The position numbers were made by a program, and so were the translations under genes. 7,367 nt of DNA from Thermomicrobiaceae bacterium (GTDB taxonomy: Bacteria; Chloroflexota; Chloroflexia; Thermomicrobiales; Thermomicrobiaceae): assembly GCA_007122555.1 (NCBI GenBank), contig SKTL01000087.1, positions 1 through 7,367 of the forward strand, written 5' to 3'. Below the pieces are notes generated by a model. That model saw nothing but the letters and a program-made list of their open reading frames with translations. It did no database searches and had not been told where the DNA came from. This document shows, piece by piece, positions 1-6,564 of this stretch. Each line of letters opens with the position of its first letter. Position 1 is the stretch's first letter.

Positions 1-2121
1 CGGCGGATCTTCGATCAGAACGGTCTGGGCGGGATCAAACGATGCGTCACGCAACGCGTCGATCTGCGCTTCATGCTCCAGATCAATCACCTCGGAGACG
101 AACCATGCGCGGGGCAACGACGCAGACCGCTCCCACAGCTGGTTGCCGGCCGAGCTCTCGAAGGCGAGTTCGAATCCATCCGACGGATCCAATTCAGGAG
201 AGAGAACCACATAGCGAAGGTTGAGCAGGTTGTAACCCGGGTTCTCGGGCGACTCTGACAGGACGTTGAAGATTGTGGTGTATGCCGAAGGCTGCATCGG
301 ATCGAACACGCCGCTGGCGACATGGATTCCATCAATCACCCCGAAATTCGGCAACAGGCCGGGATGCTGGACCTCAATCCGAAACGGTTCTCCGGGAGCC
401 ATCCGCTCCTGCAGAAAAGCCGTGATCTCAGGCTCCCGGTAGCTGGCGACGAGATCCTCTTCAGTCGGATTGAACGGCATCGTCGCCGAGAACAGGTCAA
501 GCGCCAGCACCGCTGTAAGCGCAATTCCCAGCGCCGCTTCACGCAACAGACGCAGTCGCATCAGCCAAAGGATGCATGTCAGGAGCGACAGAAAGATCAG
601 CAGCATCCAGAGGTTCTCGACAGTAATCACCGGGCGGTTCGAGGGGGCGTCCACGCCAAGGATCTTCGTATAAAACACGGGAATAATGATCAGTCCGATC
701 GCTCCGATCACCACGATGAGGATGCGGATCGACCGGCCTGTGACGCAGTTCCAGTGGACATCCGGTTGGGGCATTCGTCTTGCAAGATCAGAAACCGCCA
801 GTCCGGCCAGGACGGCCAGGGCCAGGTTGAAGTAGACATATGCCCGAGCCGGGGCCCGCACCAGATCGAACCCGGGCACAAACTGATAGAACCAGCCGTG
901 CACGGGAGCAGCAGGCCCCAGCGCATACAGTAACGCCAGAATCGCCAGCGCCGCAAAGAAGATGCGATGCGCGCTCGGGCGCAACACGATGCCGATCACG
1001 GCAACAACGATCGTCGTGACTCCGATGTATCCCCAGATCTCCCCGCTCGAAAACGCTCCCCAGTAATCCGTCGGATTGCTGCCGAACACGGTGGGGAGGA
1101 AAAGCTGCAGCAGCGCAACTGGTTGGACGCTGAATTCACTCGCCTGGTCATAGCTGAGCGTCGATCGGACAGAACGCTGAGCGAGTTGCAGCGAGGGCAG
1201 GATCATCGGCGCAGCCAGCAACAAGCCCGCACTGATACCGGCTCCAAACTGAAACGCTGCTGTCGCTCCCGCTCGACTCCAGAGCCCTCGCCATGCGTCT
1301 CGACTGGATCCTCGCTCCAGATCCGGATGTCCGATTCCGGGGATCGTCACGCCCGCCTGCTGGGCCATCAGGAAGAGCCACCAGATCGCTATCCCGCCCA
1401 GCGCGAAGAGCAGGGTCTGCTGGTGCCCGCCTGAGGCGGTCAGGAACACCAGAAGAGCCAGTACGGCTCCGTTCAGCCAGGAACGCTGTCCAACAAGGCG
1501 CAGCACCGCCCAGAAGAGCCAGGGAAGCCAGGCGGCCGCCGAGATCATCGAATAGTGACCGAGGTGAGCCACGAAAAACCCGCCATAGGCGAACAGCACC
1601 CCGCCGGCCACCGCGCCGATACGTCCCGCGCCCAGCGCCCGAAGGAGCAGGTATCCGCCGAGCGATGCGATCAGATAGTGTCCGATCGCCAGCCACTCCA
1701 GCGTAGCGTAGGTAAACGGTTGTGCGGTCAGATGGGCGATCAGGTTCGGCGGATAAATCACCGCAGCCTGGAAGTTTCCCAGTTGCGGCATACCGCCATG
1801 CAGGAACGGGTTCCAGAGGGGAATCTCACCGCTGCTGACCCTGTCGGCGGAGTAGGCATGAAGCGTAAAGAAAAACGAATTGAGATCGCCGCCGCCTCGA
1901 GGGAGATGGGCGCCGGAGAACATCGGTCGCCAGAAGAACAGCGCGTTCGCAACAAACAGGGAACCGATTGCCAGGTTCCGCGGCAACCGTTCTGGGCAGG
2001 CGTCGCGCCGTCGCCAGGCGAACAGTAATGTAAGAATCCAGATGGCGACCAGGACGATCAACAGCCAGAACGGCAGGAGGCCGTCGGTTCGCGCTGTCAG
2101 ATCAACGCTGTCCGCTCCCAC
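1..2121 (-). CDS. YfhO-family polytopic membrane protein (GT-C-like), C-terminus cut by window edge
   Basis: Reading the minus strand from a GTG at 2121 gives 707 codons with no stop, ending exactly at base 1, so the C-terminus lies outside. An in-frame TGA at 2139-2141 leaves this GTG as the only start ahead of the first membrane helix; G-rich sequence (GGAATGGGGGG) precedes it. About a dozen hydrophobic segments are visible, for example near residues 16-34, 50-65, 150-165, 170-187, 215-228, 288-307, 368-381, 388-402, 428-445, 468-485, 505-523 and 528-543. Family-like motifs: D79 in the first loop, PLWNPF (101-106), YPPN (123-126), GHQQT (232-236), a PGFDLVRAPAR stretch (416-426) and LLNLRYVV (632-639) in the C-terminal soluble part, which starts near 548. 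This pattern matches the YfhO family (PF09586), large GT-C-like proteins; Bacillus and Listeria members act in glycosylation of cell-wall polymers. A role in adding sugars to an envelope polymer is inferred; the substrate is unknown. It lies 33 bp after ychF and is probably cotranscribed with it. Confidence 0.85.
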   Translation of the reverse strand, partial: MGADSVDLTARTDGLLPFWLLIVLVAIWILTLLFAWRRRDACPERLPRNLAIGSLFVANALFFWRPMFSGAHLPRGGGDLNSFFFTLHAYSADRVSSGEIPLWNPFLHGGMPQLGNFQAAVIYPPNLIAHLTAQPFTYATLEWLAIGHYLIASLGGYLLLRALGAGRIGAVAGGVLFAYGGFFVAHLGHYSMISAAAWLPWLFWAVLRLVGQRSWLNGAVLALLVFLTASGGHQQTLLFALGGIAIWWLFLMAQQAGVTIPGIGHPDLERGSSRDAWRGLWSRAGATAAFQFGAGISAGLLLAAPMILPSLQLAQRSVRSTLSYDQASEFSVQPVALLQLFLPTVFGSNPTDYWGAFSSGEIWGYIGVTTIVVAVIGIVLRPSAHRIFFAALAILALLYALGPAAPVHGWFYQFVPGFDLVRAPARAYVYFNLALAVLAGLAVSDLARRMPQPDVHWNCVTGRSIRILIVVIGAIGLIIIPVFYTKILGVDAPSNRPVITVENLWMLLIFLSLLTCILWLMRLRLLREAALGIALTAVLALDLFSATMPFNPTEEDLVASYREPEITAFLQERMAPGEPFRIEVQHPGLLPNFGVIDGIHVASGVFDPMQPSAYTTIFNVLSESPENPGYNLLNLRYVVLSPELDPSDGFELAFESSAGNQLWERSASLPRAWFVSEVIDLEHEAQIDALRDASFDPAQTVLIEDPP

Positions 2122-2154
2122 ACGCCCCCCATTCCGGCGTCAGGCATTCGCCAG

Positions 2155-3261
2155 CTAGACGTTGAAGAGGAAATGCACAACGTCGCCATCCTGCATGATG
2201 TAGGTCTTGCCTTCGCGGCGCAACGTTCCAGCTTTGCGCGCCTCTGCCCAGCCGCCAGCACTGATGAGGTCATCATAACTGACGATTTCCGCCCGGATGA
2301 AACCGCGCTGAATGTCTGAGTGAATCTCGCCCGCTGCTTCGACCGCAGGCGTATTCCGGCGGATCGTCCAGGCCCGGTTCTCATCTTCCCCGACCGTAAA
2401 GAACGAAATCAGGCCGAGCAGATCGTAGGAGAGACGGATCACTCGCTCCCGGCTTACCTGATCGATCCCCATCTCGGAAAGGAACATCGTTGCGTCGTCC
2501 GCATCAAGCTGTGCGATTTCCGCTTCGATCTTCCCGGCAAGCGCATCGATCGCGACACCCTCGCGACCAAACCGCTCGCGCGCGGTCGCCAGGAGTTCCT
2601 CGGTCTGATCGCCGAGTTGATTCTCATCGACATTGATCAGCACGAGCATCGGCTTCTCAGTAAGAAAACCGAACCCGCGAATCAGCCGGCTATCCTCCGG
2701 CGTGAGATCGACATCCCGCACCAGGCCGCCGGCTTCCAGCTTTTCCTGCAATTGCTGCAGGATGACGCCCTCGCGCTCGGTGTTCTCACGCTCTGAGCCC
2801 CTGAGCTTGTTGATCTGGTCTTTGATGCGGGCAAGCCGGCGCTCGATCAGCCCAAGATCCGAGAATGTCAACTCCATCTGCAACGTTTCGATATCGCGCA
2901 ACGGATCGATCGATTCCTCGGGGTGAGCGACTGAATCGTCCTGGAACGCGCGAACAACGTGCACCAGCGCGGCGGCCTGACTCAGGTACCCCAGAAGACG
3001 GCCGCTCATTCCTTTTTCAGCAACGCCTTTGGTGAGACCAGCGACGTCATAGTACTGAACCTCCGCGGGAACGATGCGCTTCGGCTTGAACATGTCGTTC
3101 AGGATGTTCAAGCGGTCGTCCGGCACTTTCACCGTCGCCAGATTCGGTTCATCGTCGCCGGTTGAGTACCCGCCGGTTTCGGCTGTCGCCTGCGTCAGCG
3201 CGTTGAAGACCGTTGTCTTCCCGCTCTGCGGCAATCCCATGATTACCAGTTCCAGACCCAT
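2155..3261 (-). CDS. ychF: YchF/Obg-family P-loop NTPase with TGS domain (DUF933)
   Basis: This 368-residue cytosolic protein has the length and domain order of YchF. The nucleotide-binding (G) domain has a P-loop GLPQSGKT (9-16), a G3-type DVAG (72-75) and NVDE (210-213) in place of the GTP-specific NKxD. In known YchF proteins that NxxE change goes with a preference for ATP. A helical, coiled-coil-prone insertion covers roughly 135-180. The C-terminal TGS domain (about 285-368) carries the typical FFTVGEDE, GFIRAE, SYDD and QDGDVVHF stretches. YchF binds ribosomes and is linked to translation and stress responses in other bacteria. The P-loop reads QSGKTT rather than the usual NVGKST, so this may be a divergent YchF branch; I am sure of the family, less so of strict orthology. 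The ATG is preceded by GGGGAG at 3268-3273, six bases upstream. The YfhO-family gene follows 33 bp after the stop. Confidence 0.93.
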   Translation of the reverse strand: MGLELVIMGLPQSGKTTVFNALTQATAETGGYSTGDDEPNLATVKVPDDRLNILNDMFKPKRIVPAEVQYYDVAGLTKGVAEKGMSGRLLGYLSQAAALVHVVRAFQDDSVAHPEESIDPLRDIETLQMELTFSDLGLIERRLARIKDQINKLRGSERENTEREGVILQQLQEKLEAGGLVRDVDLTPEDSRLIRGFGFLTEKPMLVLINVDENQLGDQTEELLATARERFGREGVAIDALAGKIEAEIAQLDADDATMFLSEMGIDQVSRERVIRLSYDLLGLISFFTVGEDENRAWTIRRNTPAVEAAGEIHSDIQRGFIRAEIVSYDDLISAGGWAEARKAGTLRREGKTYIMQDGDVVHFLFNV

Positions 3262-3400
3262 GCGTTGCTCCCCGCTCTCCGTTGCAGCAAAATCAGCATG
3301 CCCCGCGATTAGCAGGCAACATGCTCGACACAGGTTTTACCACGCCAGTGGACACGCTGCTTGAAAGGCGACGAATTCTTCAGAAACCGTACGAATGGAC

Positions 3401-3430
3401 CTGACCTCGCACACCGGAATCGACTAGAAT
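3401..3430 (+). promoter_or_regulatory. Candidate sigma70-type promoter for the YdjM-like gene
   Basis: CTGACC (3401-3406) and TAGAAT (3425-3430) are separated by 18 bp. They match the TTGACA and TATAAT consensus at four and five positions. This would start transcription near 3437, about 36 bases before the GTG at 3473. It was found by eye only, and the -10 hexamer overlaps the first copy of a repeated CGACTAG element. Confidence 0.35.
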
Positions 3431-3447
3431 CAAGTCGTAGCGACTAG
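3421..3447. repeat. Cluster of three CGACT half-sites, possible operator
   Basis: CGACTAG occurs at 3421-3427 and again at 3441-3447, 20 bp apart. The reverse complement of its core, AGTCG, lies between them at 3433-3437. The middle copy therefore forms an inverted repeat with each outer copy, with spacers of 7 and 3 bp. The cluster overlaps the candidate -10 and start site of the plus-strand gene, where a repressor could bind. No regulator is identified, and the short arms could arise by chance. Confidence 0.35.
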
Positions 3448-3472
3448 CTCGCAAACTGAAGGATATCCAGCT

Positions 3473-4063
3473 GTGAATGCACTCCTCAAACGATTCGTCC
3501 ACGCGCGCTCACTCGCTGGGTCAATACTCGCCCTGCTCGTCACCAGTCTTGCGCACCGCCGATGGAAATCGTATCCGCGCGGCACGACCACCCACGGTCT
3601 ACTCGATCTTACCTGTCATCTTGGGACCGCCTGCGCGGTGACACTACCCGTTCTGCCGAATACCAGACACAAACGCCAGTTCGGACTCGTTGCTGTCGGA
3701 AGCGCAGTGACGCTCGATCTCGATCACGTCCTCGCGGCGCGCTCGTTCGAGGTCAATAGCTGGATGACGATGCCGAGCCGGCCGCCGACGCATTCGCTCG
3801 GCGGGATGATTGCGCTCGCCTGGGCAGTGGAGCGCATGGCGCCCGGGAAGCGACTCTGGCTGGCGGTCATGCTCGGCGTCGGGTCGCATCTTCTTCGCGA
3901 TCTGGCGACCGGCGGAGCGCCGCTCTGGCATCCACGCCGGGTCATTACCTGGCCTGCGCCCGCGGTAATGGCGAGCTTGCTGCTTATTACGATCGCCGGC
4001 TGGTTCCTCGCCGGAATGCCAATCCGACAGCATCCAGACAGGATCCGTCACCGAAACGTCTAA
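3473..4063 (+). CDS. YdjM/DUF457-like membrane-bound metal-dependent hydrolase
   Basis: This 196-residue protein starts at GTG 3473, with a GAAGGA ribosome-binding site at 3458-3463 nine bases upstream. It has hydrophobic segments at about 12-27, 70-80, 108-121, 128-140 and 162-181, so it should be a multi-pass inner-membrane protein. Polar residues likely to bind metal are H41 (TTHGLLDL), D82/D84/H85 (DLDH), T106-H107-S108 (PTHSL), H139 and D143 (GSHLLRD), and a final HP at 153-154. This ordered set of H/D motifs among helices is that of PF04307, which includes E. coli YdjM. The family's substrate is not firmly known; hydrolase activity is a prediction from the motifs. The gene is divergent from ychF and 110 bp ahead of the next plus-strand gene. 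YdjM of E. coli is LexA-controlled, but I see no LexA box here. Confidence 0.75.
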   Translation: MNALLKRFVHARSLAGSILALLVTSLAHRRWKSYPRGTTTHGLLDLTCHLGTACAVTLPVLPNTRHKRQFGLVAVGSAVTLDLDHVLAARSFEVNSWMTMPSRPPTHSLGGMIALAWAVERMAPGKRLWLAVMLGVGSHLLRDLATGGAPLWHPRRVITWPAPAVMASLLLITIAGWFLAGMPIRQHPDRIRHRNV

Positions 4064-4111
4064 TCCGTTTAACCGACACAGAAGTTTCCCGTCGCTCGGC
4101 TCGCCGGGCTG

Positions 4112-4120
4112 TGCTGTAAT
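4112..4120 (+). promoter_or_regulatory. Candidate extended -10 promoter for the small membrane protein gene
   Basis: TG (4112-4113), one base, then TGTAAT (4115-4120) matches the extended -10 form, with five of six bases agreeing with TATAAT. No good -35 hexamer is seen 17 bp upstream, which extended -10 promoters can do without. Initiation would fall near 4127 and leave a leader of about 47 bases. Assigned by eye. Confidence 0.35.
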
Positions 4121-4173
4121 AGGCGGAAACGAAAGTCGCACGATCACTCCGGCCGGAAGGGATACGCATTCCA

Positions 4174-4518
4174 ATGCTCACAGCGCACGGAAGTCTCGGA
4201 GAGTTCCTGGTCGTCGTCTACATCGCCGTGGCGATTTTCGCCGCGATCCTGGCCAACCGGGGAGGATTACCATCCTGGGTCAGCGGTATTGCCCACGGTC
4301 TGTTGTCTGTTCAGGTACTCATCGGAATCATCCTGTTGATACGCAACCCATCCGCAGCGCCCTGGCACCACATCGTCTTTGGACTGCTCACGATCCCGGC
4401 GCTCGGCTTGATGTTCCCGTTGAAGAAACGTCTCGGGGCGACCCGGGGAACAATCATTGGAGCGATTGTCGTTGCTGTCATGATCACGCTTGCAGTTATC
4501 ACCGGACTGACGCGATAA
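4174..4518 (+). CDS. Small four-helix membrane protein with conserved-looking histidines, unknown function
   Basis: This 114-residue, strongly hydrophobic protein has four predicted membrane helices at about 10-28, 37-56, 65-82 and 92-112. The start is ATG 4174; AAGGGA at 4157-4162 is a purine-rich site 11 bases upstream, a little far. H41 sits in the second helix (GIAHGLL, followed by Q47 and G51), and a WHH pair (W64, H65, H66) opens the third. Paired histidines in a four-helix membrane protein recall haem-binding or cytochrome b561-like folds, but I do not recognise a named family and only two helices carry them, so this is speculation. A basic loop (KKRLGATR, 84-91) lies between helices 3 and 4. 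The gene follows the YdjM-like gene by 110 bp with its own candidate promoter and ends four bases before a hairpin terminator. It is convergent with rnj. Confidence 0.7.
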   Translation: MLTAHGSLGEFLVVVYIAVAIFAAILANRGGLPSWVSGIAHGLLSVQVLIGIILLIRNPSAAPWHHIVFGLLTIPALGLMFPLKKRLGATRGTIIGAIVVAVMITLAVITGLTR

Positions 4519-4521
4519 AAG

Positions 4522-4550
4522 ACGGCGCCGGGGACTTTCCCTGGCGCCGT
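4522..4550. terminator. Shared hairpin terminator between convergent genes
   Basis: A 13-bp stem (left arm starting ACGGCGCC, right arm ending GGCGCCGT) with a 3-base CTT loop contains a single G-U pair when read on the plus strand. On the minus strand it is followed at once by CTTTTAT, a short U-tract, so it looks like an intrinsic terminator for rnj, which ends 34 bp away. On the plus strand it lies four bases after the stop of the small membrane protein gene but is followed only by GTCGTTACTG, so termination that way may be weaker. Confidence 0.8.
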
Positions 4551-4583
4551 GTCGTTACTGCTCGCTGATTAACTGTTCGTCTG

Positions 4584-6248
4584 TTAGAGCTCACTGATCA
4601 CGGGCAGAATCAGCGGTCGGGTCTGTGTCTGCCGGTGAATCTCGCGCGAGAGCACGTTCTTCGTCCGGCTGACGAGATAGCCGTGGCTGAATCCGCCCTT
4701 GCTGCGCTTCTTCAGGAAGTTCTTGAGTGAATCCTGAGCCCGCTGAAGCGTCTTCTCGTTGATCTGCCCGTTCAACCCCTGAGCTGAAAGATCCGGGCCG
4801 GCGATCAGATCGCCGCTCTCCCGGTCGACGATCAGCGTTGCGATAATCACCCCGCTGGACGCGACTTCATCGCGGTTACGCAGGAGCACCTGGTTCTTGC
4901 TGATGATATCGACCAGAACGGCTCCGCTCTTAACCGAGCCGTCCTGCCGGCAGTCATGCGGTCCGAACGTCATGACGTGGCCGAGCTCCGGCATCATGAC
5001 GTGCTCGGGTTTGTACCCCATACCGACGGCCAGCTCTTCGTAGAGTCGCAAATGGCGGTACTCGCCGTGAATCGGGATGACAAACTTCGGACGGATGTGC
5101 CGAAGCATCAGCTTCAATTCTTCCTGACTGGCGTGTCCCGAAACGTGGATTGTCGGCTCAAGCGCCGAGTAAATGACCTTGTATCCGCGCCGATAGAGGA
5201 GATCGATCGTCTGATAGACAGATTCCTCGTTGCCCGGGATCGGGGTAGCCGAGAGGATGACGGTATCTCCATGCGCCAGACGAATCTGATGATGCTCGCC
5301 TGATGCAATTCTGGCCAGCGCCGCCGACGCCTCGCCCTGACTACCCGTGGTAATCAACAGCGTCTGCTCTCGCGGAAGTTTCATCGCGACATCGATATCA
5401 ACCATCGTGTTCTCCGGCGGCTGGAGATAGCCCAGCTCGGTGGAAACTCTGGTGCTCTGCTCCATGCTCCGGCCCGTGATGGCGACTTTACGTCCGTGCC
5501 TGGCGGCGGCTCGAATCGTCTGATCAATCCGCGTGATATTCGAGGCGAACGTCGTGAGAACCACGCGCCCCTTCGCCTCGCCGATGACGCGATACAGCGT
5601 CTCGCTTACCACCGCTTCAGACGGCGTGTGTCCCTCGCGTTCAACCCGGACGGCGTCGGAGAGCATAACCAGTACGCCTTCATCACCAATCTCTCGCATG
5701 CGCTCTTCGTCACTCGGCGGGCCAAGCGGCGGCGTCGGATCGAACTTGAAGTCGCCGGTGTGAACAACCCAGCCCAGGTCAGTCTTCAGGCCAACAACAT
5801 TCGCGAAAGGAATACTGTGGGTAACTGAGATGAACTCAGCGGTGAACTGCTTGCTGATCTTGTACTGTTCTCGCGGCTGAATAACGTGCAACTCGGCGAG
5901 ATCGGCAACGCCCATCTCTTCGAGCTTGGCTTTGACCATAGCCATCGCCAGCTCGGAGCCGTAAATCGGGATGGGAGCCATCTTCTTCAATTGCGGAAGC
6001 AAGAACGGCAGCCCGCCGATGTGATCTTCGTGGCCGTGGGTAATCAGAATGCCTCGGAGTTTGTTGGCGCGTTCAAGGACGTATGTAATATCCGGGATGA
6101 TCAGATCAATCCCGCGCATCTCGTCTTCCGGGAACTTGGTTCCGGCGTCAACGATCACGAGGTCCCCACGGTATTCGATCACCGTGAGGTTCTTGCCAAC
6201 TTCGCCAACTCCGCCGAGGGAAATAACTCGTACTCTGGGTTTCGCCAT
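4584..6248 (-). CDS. rnj: Ribonuclease J (metallo-beta-lactamase/beta-CASP RNase)
   Basis: This 554-residue cytosolic zinc-dependent RNase has 5'-to-3' exonuclease and endonuclease activity in mRNA decay and rRNA maturation in its family. The length is nearly that of B. subtilis RNase J1. Domains in order: beta-lactamase fold, beta-CASP insertion (about 225-365), the rest of the lactamase fold, and a C-terminal domain after about 450 ending in RPLILPVISEL. Metal ligands are visible as H71, H73, D75, H76 (HGHEDH), H144 (VTHSIP), D166 (HTGDFKFD) and H394 (PIHGEYRHL); HVSGHA (368-373) is the beta-CASP motif. The segment that is usually SDSTNxxRxG reads SDAVRVEREG here (197-206), keeping the aspartate but not the S-T-N. 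The ATG follows GAGGAGG (6259-6265), ten bases upstream, a strong ribosome-binding site. It stands alone, convergent with the small membrane protein gene and divergent from the DUF1801 gene. Confidence 0.96.
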   Translation of the reverse strand: MAKPRVRVISLGGVGEVGKNLTVIEYRGDLVIVDAGTKFPEDEMRGIDLIIPDITYVLERANKLRGILITHGHEDHIGGLPFLLPQLKKMAPIPIYGSELAMAMVKAKLEEMGVADLAELHVIQPREQYKISKQFTAEFISVTHSIPFANVVGLKTDLGWVVHTGDFKFDPTPPLGPPSDEERMREIGDEGVLVMLSDAVRVEREGHTPSEAVVSETLYRVIGEAKGRVVLTTFASNITRIDQTIRAAARHGRKVAITGRSMEQSTRVSTELGYLQPPENTMVDIDVAMKLPREQTLLITTGSQGEASAALARIASGEHHQIRLAHGDTVILSATPIPGNEESVYQTIDLLYRRGYKVIYSALEPTIHVSGHASQEELKLMLRHIRPKFVIPIHGEYRHLRLYEELAVGMGYKPEHVMMPELGHVMTFGPHDCRQDGSVKSGAVLVDIISKNQVLLRNRDEVASSGVIIATLIVDRESGDLIAGPDLSAQGLNGQINEKTLQRAQDSLKNFLKKRSKGGFSHGYLVSRTKNVLSREIHRQTQTRPLILPVISEL

Positions 6249-6377
6249 CTGGCGCGTGCCTCCTCATAGTTCTTAACCGATCAACCAACACCGACATCTG
6301 GCAGGCGAACGATCAAGCGGGTACTCCGGAGACTCGCAGCCGTGCGCGGTGGTCGGGCAGCTTCGCAAACTGGAAAA

Positions 6378-6403
6378 CTGTCATACTGCGAGCGCAGCGA
6401 CAG
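6378..6403. repeat. Compound inverted repeat in the rnj leader region
   Basis: CTGTC (6378-6382) pairs with GACAG (6399-6403), and inside it CTGCG (6386-6390) pairs with CGCAG (6393-6397). A bulge of ATA on one side and C on the other lies between the stems, and two bases (AG) separate the inner arms. If rnj is transcribed from the TATGAT at 6419-6424, this would fold near the 5' end of its leader. It could instead be a protein-binding palindrome. Confidence 0.45.
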
Positions 6404-6418
6404 CTAACTTTGATGCTA

Positions 6419-6424
6419 ATCATA
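6419..6424 (-). promoter_or_regulatory. Candidate -10 element for rnj
   Basis: On the minus strand this reads TATGAT, five of six to the TATAAT consensus, in the most AT-rich part of the intergenic region. A possible -35, GTCACA (6444-6449), lies 19 bp upstream, which is longer than ideal. The implied leader is about 165 bases. Weakly supported. Confidence 0.28.
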
Positions 6425-6553
6425 ACCCTTTTGCGACCCGCCGTGTGACGAAACAGCCGCATGCCGAGAATTCATCGGTCCGATCTGTTAGATTTGACCT
6501 GCAATTCAGGTGAATTCCTCTCGAAGGATTGCCCGTTCTGAGCCAGGTATCGC

Positions 6554-6558
6554 AGGAG
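6554..6558 (+). promoter_or_regulatory. Ribosome-binding site that fixes the DUF1801 start
   Basis: AGGAG lies six bases before the ATG at 6565, an ideal spacing. The competing upstream in-frame TTG at 6529 has AAGGA directly abutting it, with no spacing, so the ATG is preferred and the protein is 146 rather than 158 residues. Confidence 0.75.
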
Positions 6559-6564
6559 CGCCGA

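Larger units (their letters stand above)
6249..6564. other. Divergent intergenic region between rnj and the DUF1801 gene
   Basis: These 316 bases contain no gene I can support. From left to right they hold the rnj ribosome-binding site (GAGGAGG, 6259-6265, minus), a GC-rich stretch with no clear signal, a compound inverted repeat (6378-6403), a short AT-richer zone (6405-6433) with a candidate minus-strand -10, and the DUF1801 ribosome-binding site (6554-6558). No convincing plus-strand promoter was found; TTAGAT near 6489 lacks a -35 partner. Confidence 0.6.

Noticed and set aside
322..933. A 203-codon plus-strand frame opposite the YfhO-family gene
   Set aside because: It is a low-complexity, Gln/Arg/His-rich translation with no domain, and is antisense to a well-supported gene.
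1148..1696. A 182-codon minus-strand frame inside the YfhO-family gene
   Set aside because: It is rich in Arg, Gly and Ser with no recognisable motif, and overlaps in another frame a protein with clear membrane helices and family motifs.
3262..3472. A LexA box controlling the YdjM-like gene, as for E. coli ydjM
   Set aside because: Neither a CTG-N10-CAG E. coli-type box of good quality nor a GAAC-N4-GTTC Gram-positive-type box is seen near the promoter; the repeats there are CGACT-based.
4084..4130. GTTTCC / GGAAAC inverted arms in the gap before the small membrane protein gene
   Set aside because: The 6-bp arms are about 35 bases apart, too far and too short to support a hairpin or operator call.
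6529..6564. Upstream TTG start for the DUF1801 gene
   Set aside because: Its only purine-rich site touches the TTG with no spacing, whereas the ATG at 6565 has AGGAG six bases ahead, and family similarity begins after the ATG.
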